Shown here one piece after another: positions 22,406 to 31,460 of a DNA stretch of 64,000 nt. Source of the DNA: Phaeosaccion multiseriatum (Eukaryota; Ochrophyta, other classes); the NCBI GenBank assembly GCA_965112735.1, contig OZ218951.1, positions 3,906,001 through 3,970,000 on the forward strand. Direction: 5' to 3'. A program made the translations under genes and the position numbers. The notes below the pieces were generated by a model. It ran no database searches, had not been told where the DNA came from, and was given only the letters and a program-made list of their open reading frames with translations. The number at the start of each line of letters is the position of its first letter. Within the stretch, counting starts at the first letter, position 1.

Positions 22406-23026
22406 GAGGAGGAGGAGGTGCGGCGAAGGAGGGCTCGAGCCGCGCTAAGGCACGGGAAGACGAGTGGAGAGTACGCACTCGATGTGGCTGACGCCTTCCT
22501 TGACTCGCCCCTTATGGGACGAATGGCAGGAGGAGGATGGAACGACGGGGGAGGAGGGGATGCGCATCATGGCAATAGTGCAAGCAGTGATCTTCGGGGG
22601 TATCAAGCAGCAGCGTTTCAGTCAGATACTTCAGTACGGGGAGAGGGGGACGGCGCAACAACGAGGAGCAGCGGCGCCAACAGCCTCGGCCTCAAGAACT
22701 TTGACATTCACTTGAACTCCAGGAGGGGAGGAGGAGCAAGAGATAGGCCTAGGGAAAGGAGAAGGGACTACTCGGGGTGGGTGGGAGACTTTGGGAACTT
22801 CGGCGGGGGGAATCTCAAGCCTGGGGCAGCAGACCGACAGCAGCAGAGCAACGACAAAGATAAGGAGAGCGCAGAGAGGAAGCAACAGAGCAACGACGAA
22901 GGCAAGGAGAGGGCAGTAAGGGATGAGCAGGAGGACAGAGTGGAGCAGATACTACGGAAGTACTCCTTCTCTCCTGTTGGAGAGGGGCAGGGGGGAGGCG
23001 GCATCGAACAAGAACAGGAAGGCTGA
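20180..23026 (+). CDS. Unrecognised protein, low-complexity, with basic helical regions
   Basis: Five exons join in frame: 20180-20446, 20550-20681, 20774-20989, 21147-21766, 21874-23026; 795 residues (814 if the upstream ATG at 20123 is used). I do not recognise a family. The first 250 residues look folded: a helical block ECEFKKALLKLLCKYPRKN, then RNYKDLMMEITPRPDVLQKF and AVYLLAKREIRRLAEARFRDF. The middle is variable, apart from LDLDKWLLVVHHVVLRLR. A poly-Gly run (GGA repeats, 22123-22165) and a poly-Glu run (22380-22420) flank a basic helical block VTSKIKEQVVADRNFARREA. The C-terminus is Arg/Lys/Gln/Glu-rich and ends near DRVEQILRKYSFSP, a possible short binding helix. Tandem with importin-4 (279-bp gap). 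A cytoskeletal or flagellar protein is possible but not shown. Confidence 0.72.
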
Positions 23027-24248
23027 GACGACGACCAGTAGCAGGAGCAGCAGCAGGAGTAGCATCACTATTTAAGACCTGCATTGCTTTTTTTTGCAAA
23101 CTACAAAGATTGCTTGTGCACCCCGCTGACACACTATTGCGTGTTCCGTCTTTCGATAGTGCGCTATCTGCCCCCTGGCACCACTACTACCACTACTACC
23201 ACTACTAGCTCATGACATGCGCCCCGTCCGTATGGGATCATCTCACAAGCCCAAGCCCTAGCAAGAGTCCAAGAAGGCACCCGTCAATGAGTCATTTGCT
23301 CAAATCGTAGCGCGCCCGCTCTCGCCGGTGATGGCGACCGCGTAATAGCGTGCCACGGATATATATTATATATTCGGTGCTTTCGGCGTGGCACGACAAG
23401 TCTGAATGTGCTCAGTCAACTGCAGCACTTTGCGTCACCAGCAGCAGCAGCGCTCAGTAGAGAGACGAGGCCTCCACGTAGTGCTCTGCCATCTTGAGCA
23501 GATTGAGTAGCACAGCAGAGCAGCAGAGCGGCAAAGCGGCAGGGCCCGAGGCATTGGGACTAAACACGTCGCTGTCTCCTCATGGCGCACCCGCCCAGGA
23601 GGGAAGGTAGGAAGGTGCCATCCGTCAGAGTCTTAGGGGCGCGTGGAAGCGCCTCAACACAACCACCCATCCATCGTCGACACAGCGCACCAAGTACTGC
23701 CCTCATCTCTCAAGCTCTCTTTCCACAAGTCAGAGCATCAGAGCAGTACTAGGATGACAATGTGCGGTGGAGAGTGTGGTGTAGTGTGGTGCCTCTTGAC
23801 CCCTTGACTTCTTGACACTCCCCTCCTCCAGCGGTGCTCGCCAATGGGTGGTGCTCAGGAGCTCAGGAGCTCAGCTGGTCGTTTTTCAAAGTTCAAAAGG
23901 GCATACTAGCGTGTCGTATCGGGCACTTGCATGCACATCAGCACTTGCACACACGGCCTGGCTCCCGCCAAGAGAACAAGCGCCATCCTTGTGGATTCAT
24001 TCGTGACAGCCCCTTGTTTTTGCGGTAGGATAGCAGCGTTCTGATAACCATGCTTGGGGTGTGTTTGCTTGGCGTGCTTCCATGTTGGCTCTCGGCGCCT
24101 CGGCGAGTTGGCTTTGGCTGAGCGGGAAAGCACGCGTAGAGACCAAGGCCTCGAACGCAACCCCCCGCCTCCAATTAACTCCTCGTGTGTGTGGAGTTGC
24201 CAGTGGCCTCCCCTCCCCCACCATCACTCACAGTCTGAACGACGATCA
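23027..24248. other. Intergenic, no gene recognised
   Basis: 1.2 kb between the unknown plus-strand gene and the 3' end of the YHS gene. It contains a short (CACTAC)n run at 23182-23208, an AT island at 23350-23363, and several short CAGAGCA/CAGCAGCAG runs near 23440-23530. Short open frames near 23812-24366 look like noise. No tRNA fold seen. Confidence 0.5.
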
Positions 24249-25368
24249 TCACCCGTCGCTGCAAGCGGTTGCATCATCACAAAAGCAAGCCGAGTTAAAC
24301 GGCCCTGCCTCGACCTCCCCCCACCAGGAAGACCAAACGCTGTCTCCAGCATCTTGCCATTTGTAGGTGCTCTGGAGGAACTTGGACATCGGGGTATGAG
24401 AGCGAAACAGGTGAAGGATGCTCTTGTCCTCTCTCTCCCTATCCGGCAAGAGAATCCAGAAGTCGGGGCTGGCTTGGGGGCCGAGCCACTCCTTGGACCA
24501 CAAGTCCTCTTCAGCGATGCCCCAGGAGCAGAAGCCCCCCCACCTGTTCGTTGGCGTGAAGCGTGTGGGCATGTGGGTAGGTAGGTCGGTAGGTAGGTAG
24601 GTAGGTAGGTAGGTAGGGAGGGAGGGAGGGAGGGAGGAAGGGATGTAGGGAGGTAGGGAGGTAGGGAGGTAGGTAGATGGGTAGGGAGGGAGGGAGGTAG
24701 GTAGGTAGGTAGGTAGGGTAGGGAGGGAGGTAGGTGGGTAGGTGTATGGGGCAGACAGGGTGGGGGGGGGGTTCTCAGTGACGCGGGTGGGTAGACGCTA
24801 AGGCTCGAAACTTTATTAACACACCTTGGGGCATAGTACCACGGATCACTGAGAAACGTGAGCTTGTTTTCCAGCTTGGAGAAGTAAAACTTGAAGCCCT
24901 GGAAGTCTGTTTGGTACTCCTCCAGACCCATGGTGGGCTTGGATAGAGGCTCGAGATATCGGTACGCCACCACTGAGGTAAGAGAGGGAGAGGTAGAGAG
25001 GCAAGAGAGATAGAGAGAGAGGAAGAGAGATGCAGAGAGAGGGAGAGAACGATTGAGTGCGTGAGAGAGGGAAGGATAGAGGGACGAGAGAGAAAGTTGG
25101 TTTGCAGAGGACGCCTCATCCCCGGATTAATAAGGACCACATTACCATCAATTCCGTCGAGAACAGGAAGAGAAGTGTCTACACACGAGCCTTCGTTGCT
25201 GTGCTGTTCAGTCACGTCTCTATTCACCACATTCAGAGACGCCGAGGTTGATGCGCCCTGCTGCTGGGGCCCGTATCGCTGGCCCACCAAAGTGGCGCTC
25301 AAAACCACGGCCACTGCCAGCAGGAAAACCGAAATAATGCCTCTGGGTGTGACTCCTGATCGATCCAT
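24249..25368 (-). CDS. Membrane-anchored YHS-domain protein
   Basis: Three exons: 25368-25146, 24972-24825, 24543-24249; 221 residues. The N-terminus is a signal anchor or signal peptide (GIISVFLLAVAVVLSATLVG). The fold is the YHS type seen in secreted stramenopile and bacterial proteins: LDGIDVVAYRYL, YQTDFQGFKFYFSKLENKLTFLSDPWYYAPR, then WGGFCSWGIA, matching the usual D-x-V-A-Y ... F-x-S-x-E-N ... F ... D-P-x-x-Y-x-P-x-x-G-G-x-C pattern. The C-terminal half (WILLPDRERED ... YKWQDAGDSVWSSWWGEV) has no obvious match but is Trp-rich and ends with Cys pairs. YHS domains are small metal-associated modules; the substrate is unknown. Start at 25368 because it is the only ATG before the anchor. Both splice junctions fall inside the domain and rebuild it exactly, which is strong support. 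Confidence 0.82.
24574..24745. repeat. (GGTA)n / (GGGA)n microsatellite in YHS-gene intron 2
   Basis: On the coding strand this is a (CCTA/CCTC)n pyrimidine tract reaching close to the acceptor at 24544. Confidence 0.95.
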
Positions 25369-26215
25369 CTCCTCCAGATACACGCATTGACAGAGAAGGG
25401 GGGGGGACTGAAATGGAGACGGGAGCGAGAGAGATGATTTAGAAGGCGGGCGATGGGACTGAAATGAAACGGAATCCCGTTACATCGGTTACATCGGGGA
25501 AATTGAAACTCAAACAACTGTACTTCTGTGTCAATTTTTTTCTTGTATTTGTTTTTCTCCTACCCGATCCCTACCCAAGTCTCTACTACCCTTGTCCTGT
25601 GGGGGAATTTGAAGTCTTTCATTTCAGTCTTTTAGTTTCTTCTAAAATTCAACACTATAATAACCTACAAGAAGAGCGTGATAGGGGAGGTTCTCCCGTA
25701 ACTGCGTCAGCCAGGCAAGCTGTGATGATTCAGAGCGCTGCTGCTGCCGCGGTGTGAGGAGCTGGTGCTGGTGGTCCATGCCCGTGCCATTTTCCCGCAA
25801 AGTCTTTTATAAAGACCTAGTTTATGGCATTTTTCTCGCCCCACAGTCCGCCATTGGGGTAGGAAGTACCTTAGAGGATTGATAGCGCTATTTTCGGTGC
25901 GCATGCTGGTGAAAGAATCTCGGTCCGCCGAACAGTGTGTGTGGAGAAAGACCGTCTAAAGCACGAAAAAGGGGGCGCAGCCAGCCAGGCAGCGACATTT
26001 TCGAGATAAGGGCCCCCCTGGCAAAAAATACGCGCCCCCCTGGATTAAGAAGGGAGGTTTCCCTTCCCGCTCGTTAACTCGCTTGGAGGAAAAATTCTCC
26101 CCGGGCTTGAACCTCCCCTATAACGACTCCTGTAAGCCATGGAGTGGAGACCTGCGCCCCACTCGCCCACTAAATAACAATAAGCACAAGGCTACGACAC
26201 GTATGGCTCTCACCA
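25369..26215. other. Intergenic with a 13-bp inverted repeat
   Basis: 847 bp upstream of the YHS gene and downstream of the multi-pass gene. An exact inverted pair lies at 25681-25693 (ATAGGGGAGGTTC) and 26109-26121. GCCCCCCTGG occurs twice near 26020. No gene, tRNA or target-site duplication was recognised. Confidence 0.5.
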
Positions 26216-29090
26216 TCATACGAAGCCGTCCTTCTCGAGCATTGCCTTGACGAGAAAGACGTACCAGGGGTCTGGCCCCACCTCGTTCACACCGTCGCCG
26301 AGTTGGATATTAGCCCTGTGTAGGTACTTGTTGTTTCTCTTCATGGCCTTCGTCTGAGCGCTGGCGATGGCAAGCTGCAAACGACTTGTGGTGTGATTCT
26401 TCATGAGAAGCGAGCGCCTGTCTCCTGGTGCTGGTCCCTTTGCATCCTCCCCTTCTTCGTCCTCGCTCTCCATGTCGTCACTCGCCGAAGAGACCACACG
26501 CAACGCGCGCTTCCGTCCTCGTCTTTTGTCTCCTTCCTCTGCCTTGCGGCCCCTTTCCTCCTCCTCCTCCTCCTCCTCCTCCTCCTCCTCCTCCTCCTCC
26601 TCCTCCTCCTCATCATCATCATGACCTGCTGCATCCGCCCCCAGCTCTGCAGTGTGCGCCCGCTCCAAACTACGACTGCTGCTGCTCCTCGTCGCCATGT
26701 CTCCGTAACCAAGACAAGTGTGACGGCGGCGACACTCGCCATCGGTGCTCGCACTGTTTCCCGTAGACCAGCCACTCTCTAACCAATTGCTCGAGCCCCT
26801 CGCAAACGGGGTTGCGTGGACGTTTCTGTAACGGTTGCCAGCATTCCGACGCCGGAACTCCTCCGAGAATTTCAGCTTGCCAGGATGGAGCACAATCTCC
26901 CCTTCAGAGATTCGTACACCAAAGAGATGGAGACCAAAGCGAGGATCCGTTGGTCGAAGCCTAATCTTCTTGAAAAGCAGCAACCGATCTTCCCCGTGCT
27001 CCTCACGCAACATCCTCACTGACTCGTTTTCCTTCTCTTGCTTGGCTAGCGCTGCAATGAGGAAGGGCAGGGTGAAGGCGGAGAGGAGGACTGGTGCGAA
27101 TATGTCCGCTGTGTGGATGTGGTAGAAGGAGGCGCAAGCGTCGTCCGACGCGACTGACCAGGCCCCCACGAGCACGGCCCACCTGTATAGATAGGTGTGT
27201 AGAGTTGTGTCGTATTGTAATTGGACAAGCGAGCGGAACCAAGTCAAGTCAAGCAAGAGGGGAGGCGGGAAGGGAAGCAAGGGGCCCTCAGGGTCTAGTT
27301 ACGGCTTAAAAGACCTCGATCGATCAGGGCGCTGGTGAGCCGCACGACACCCGACTTTTACCAAGTTATGAATCGGTTCCCTCCTCCTCGTAAAAGCGTG
27401 GTTTACTCACCAAAAGCCAGCCGAGATGAGAGAAACCACCACCAAATAGGGCATTTCCCCCGTGTTGTAGAATACGGGGTTCAGGGCCCTGGGACAAAAG
27501 ATAAAATGACAACGGACAGACTTTGTGTCAAAGAAGAGTGAAAGATTTGTAGGCTACTTTTACAACAAAAAAAAAGAAGGGCACTTTCGAGACGGGCAAG
27601 TGGAGGTAAGGTTAGAAAAAAGAGCGCAGTGGAAACTCGTCCAAACTTACCACAAAACAGCCTGGCAGAGGGCGGCTGCCTGCGTCCCCACTGCGAACCG
27701 ATCAACCGTTTGGTCAAAAAACACCCTGACAACCAACGCGAGACGAGGGGGAGGGAGAGGGAAGGACGCAGGCGCTGCTGAGGGTGTGCTGCATAGTACG
27801 TAACGGCTGGAAATGGTAACAAATACAAGTGTGGAAGGAAGAAAGCTCCTCCCTCCATGTCCACGTACGTACCCAAAGGTGCTCCCAAAGAGCGCGCCCA
27901 CATGAATCTCGCAGGCATCAATGTGTGTGCTGGACACGGCAGTTTCGAATATCCAAGATCCCGCCAAACAAAACAAAAAAACAATCCCGAGGGAGAAGAA
28001 TGCTCTCGAGGAATCCTTGCTCCGCGTGGACACCACAAGAATAACCACACCAACCATCACACCCGCCACATTGGCCAGCTTCCAAAGCGGCTCTGTTCTG
28101 GTGACGAGCGAGCTGCTCCGAATGTTGCCCGGCACCATGGCTTCAAAGAGCTGCTCTCCGGTCTCATCGTGAACGCAAATCAGCCTCTCCTCGTGGGCAG
28201 TCGTGGTCTCGAGCACCTCCGACCGGTAGAGTGCATCCTCCACCACGTTCCAGCGACTGTATCCAACCACGGGCTTGAGCGCCCACCCCCAGCCCATCAC
28301 GTAGCGCCAGGCGTCCCAGTCCCCTCCCTGGGCCTGATAGCCCTCGAAGCGCTCTGCCCAGTCCTCCAGACTCAACCCACCCCCCCAGGCCATTGCGAGG
28401 GTCTCCGTGGCGTAGGCGGCGTTGCTGTGCAAAAGGAAATCTCTCGTCGCGAAGAGGTCGGGAGGGAGCCGCGGCAAGATGGAGTCCATACAGGCCTGAA
28501 CAACAAGGCCAAGGAGCAAGGGGGATGACGCGGGCAGGAAGGAAGGAAGGAAGGACGGAAGGAGGCTCAGATCCTACACCGCAAATCCGCCTAGAATGAT
28601 CAAAGTGCTTCCCTTGGACCCTTGCTTCCTTCCTCCACCGCCTCCTTCCTTCCTTCCCTCTCTCTCTCTCTCTCTCCTACCTTTGCGTTGCGGAAGCCTT
28701 CATCTCGGCAGTAGGACACCATTTGGAGAGTACCGATCATGGCGTCTCCACGCCAGCGCTTGAGTGGAGAGGTGGTGCCATTTAGTGCATCACACCGGAG
28801 CCGCGCCTCCAGCCCCATGGAAAAATCTACAGATTGACGCACGACTTTCTGCTTGGACGAGATGAAACCGTTGTCCAAACCTACATTAACGGGAGAGAAG
28901 GTTGCCATCGTGAGTAGGGCTTGGACGAAGGGCGTGACTTGTCCGTTGTCATTGTGCGGCATTCACTCACTAATTCACAGACTCATTCACAGACTCATTC
29001 ACTCATTCATGCACTCACTTGGTCTTGGTGCGCTCCAAGGGTTTTTGCATTCGATGGAGTGCGTCTCGGTCATCCTGGAAAACACACGAC

Positions 29091-29124
<34 letters not shown>

Positions 29125-31201
29125 AAAGAAAAGAAAGAAAGAAAGAAGCACGATTTGTGTCTCCACATCGTCAGCCTCCACTTTCCTCCTCTCTTGCGGC
29201 TAACCTCACTGCCGTCCATCCCGCCCCATCTGTCAATCCCTAACTATCCCGGTGCTCACCCCATGTCCCAATGCCACCCTCCCTCTCTCATGTCTCCCCG
29301 TGCTTCCCATCCTCACCTTGCGAGCTCGCCGTAGGTCAAAGCGCTGGCGAAGTCGGTGTCCACTTGAGAGGGGAGGGCCCTCCACGGCCGCAGATTGACG
29401 TCTGCCCAGCTGCAGTCGAGGTTCTCCTCAAACGTGAGACTGCTGGACAAGAGGTAGAAGCTAAACCTGCACAGGAGGGAGGTTAAGCGACAAGAGAGTA
29501 GGGCAAAGGTCAGAGGGAGGCCGCACCCCGTGGAGGAGAAGCGGAAGGAGGAGGAGGAGGAGGAGGAGGAGGAGGAGGAGGAGGAGGAGGAGGAGGAGGA
29601 GGAGGAGGAGGAGGTGGGGGAGGGAGAGGGGGAGGACGCAGACGAGGAGGAGGAGGAAGAGGGCACCACTTTGCTCGCGTTCAGCGCTGCACTTACCGTG
29701 TGGTGGAGAGCAGCAAGCAGCTACCAAACAGCACCTAAACAAGAGGAGGAGGAGGAGGAGGAGGAGGAGTAAAACGAACAACACGATAGATATGATTTGG
29801 GTTCGTCAAGGGCTCGTCCGCACTGCTCTCCCCTCCTCCTCCTCCTCCTCCTCCTCCTCCTCCTCCTCCTCAAGTTGCTCACCTCATGGCTTATCGCGTC
29901 TGCCTTACACGCGTTCTCGAGTAGCGGCAACAGCTCCTGGAAATTACTAAGGGAAGTTGAAGGGTACGCGTAGCACTGCACGAAGGGAATGTCTACCCGT
30001 CGGCGCGCCTCCAATCCGCTTGTCTATTGGGGGGGAAAGAGAGGCAGGAAAATGATGACGTCAGAATGGGGTGTGGTGTGTAAGAGGCAGCGGAGGAGGG
30101 CGGGCGGGCCAAGGTTCACCTCAGTTCACTCACTCACGCACTCACTCGCGCACTGACTCACTGACTTATTCACTCACGCACGCACTGCTGCCTTCACGTA
30201 CCTCTATGACGCTGAGGACTCTACATGCACCTAGGCCCACAATAGCTTGATTCAGGTCAGAGCTGAGCCGGTAGAGCTCGTTGTAGGAGAGAGTATCAAG
30301 GACGGGACCAAGCTGGATGCTGCTGACCTCCACAAGCAAGGTATCCATCGCAGAGGCGTCTGCTTGGGAGCTACGGATAGCACCGTAGTAGTTGTAGTTG
30401 TCGCTGACGGAAGCATTCACTCCATAGTTGGAAAGGATGGACAACAAATCCGCTTCCCGAATCCTGCAAGAGCACAGACCAGTGAGCTAGTGTGAGCAAC
30501 AACAGGGACAACAGCTGCTTCCACCAGTCTATCCGCTCACCTGGGCCCGCCGAAGGTAATGGGCAGCCCCGCCCTTGAAATTGTAGGCTGGACGATGATG
30601 GGGTAGCTGACGATAGCAGAGAGAGGGGTCGAACGAAGGGACCGATGGAAACGTGATTTCGATAAGCAGCAGGCGCCAGCAGAGGAAAACGGGGGGGCAA
30701 GAGAGGCGGAAAGGATACACAAACAGCTACTCACAGCGTTGTGATCATCCAGGCTGCGCTAGACATGATGGAGATGAGGACGAAGAGCGAGATGGCGCAC
30801 GTGACCTTGGCCCGCCTCGCAAATCCCTGCCGCAGAGAGCGTACATCGTGGGCAGAGATCGACTTGCGGACAGAGGAGACAAAGGAGACAAAGGAGAAGG
30901 GGGGCTTCTTTTTACTAAAGGCTGCCCCCGCTTCTGCCCCTTCTTCGTCCTGTAGCACATCACTGTTGGCCCCTTCTACACGGGCGCCTCCCCGTGTATC
31001 TTCCCACATGTTCTGCTGCCGCAAAGGAGAAAGTGCACCGAGATCAGCGGCCTTCTCGCGCATAGCAGCCACAAAAGATAATCTTCTTTTTCTCTCTGTT
31101 GCTGGTGCTGTGTCCCCATTTGGTTCCTGGATGCAACGAGGAGTCCGAATTTGCTCATCATCACAACCACCCTTCCCACCTCCACTGCCTGCTTCCTCCA
31201 T
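26216..31201 (-). CDS. Large multi-pass membrane protein of unknown family
   Basis: Twelve exons join with matching phases: 31201-30735, 30606-30541, 30463-30202, 30023-29883, 29734-29697, 29466-29317, 29074-29019, 28880-28681, 28495-27873, 27725-27651, 27488-27411, 27182-26216; 1040 residues. Layout: a charged N-terminal region (1-132, with RKSISAHDVRSLRQGFARR), a first membrane helix (~133-156), a large non-membrane domain (~157-595) with scattered Cys and N-X-S/T sites, then about six hydrophobic segments (~597-616, 625-648, 660-675, 679-700, 706-730, 748-768), and a 270-residue tail with a poly-Glu run from TCC repeats. One N-terminal helix, a big probable extracellular domain and a helix bundle resemble receptor or transporter-like proteins, but no family motif was found. 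It shares a divergent 259-bp promoter with the PAP/fibrillin gene. Confidence 0.8.
28537..28676. repeat. Complementary (GGAA)n / (TTCC)n tracts in one intron
   Basis: Intron 8 of the multi-pass gene (28680-28496). On the + strand, GGAAGGAA lies at 28537-28564, next to the acceptor, and CTTCCTTCC then (CT)n at 28644-28676, next to the donor. In the transcript the donor side is purine and the acceptor side pyrimidine, and the two tracts can pair. Confidence 0.9.
29093..29147. repeat. (GAAA)n microsatellite in intron 6 of the multi-pass gene
   Basis: On the coding strand it reads TTTC repeats ending about 20 nt before the acceptor at 29075, serving as an extended polypyrimidine tract. Confidence 0.95.
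29549..29612. repeat. (GGA)n microsatellite in intron 5 of the multi-pass gene
   Basis: About 20 uninterrupted GGA units; pyrimidine on the coding strand. Confidence 0.95.
29742..29870. repeat. Complementary (GGA)n / (TCC)n tracts filling one intron
   Basis: Intron 4 of the multi-pass gene (29882-29735, 148 nt) carries about 9 GGA units at 29742-29769 and about 13 CCT units at 29831-29870 on the + strand, so the transcript could form a ~27-bp perfect stem with a ~60-nt loop. Confidence 0.93.
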
Positions 31202-31460
31202 GTACTACCAGCCGCTAAAGAATCGGGAGGAGATATGCAAAGCTATACCATACATTTATAACACTCTGAAGTGGGGCCGCGCTGTAACGAGGGGATGAAA
31301 ACCATCGGGACATAGTAGGCGATGAGGAGTTTGAGCAGATGTTGAGCGGAAACTCAAACCATCACTAACTTATTCCCCTTTTTTCGCCATCGCATCCCTC
31401 CCTTGCTCGCACCATACAAACCATAAGAAGCGGCGAATGGACAAATAATACCAAAAGAGT
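31202..31460. promoter_or_regulatory. Shared divergent promoter, multi-pass gene / PAP-fibrillin gene
   Basis: 259 bp between opposite start codons; an AT-richer stretch (31240-31263) lies nearer the multi-pass gene. No specific factor site recognised. Confidence 0.45.

Noticed and set aside
24054-24584. 176-codon plus-strand frame over the YHS gene 3' part
   Set aside because: The minus strand encodes the conserved end of the YHS protein; no domain on the plus strand.
26095-26125. GGTTCAAGCCC on the minus strand, like a tRNA T-loop (B box)
   Set aside because: No matching acceptor, D or anticodon arms can be drawn around it.
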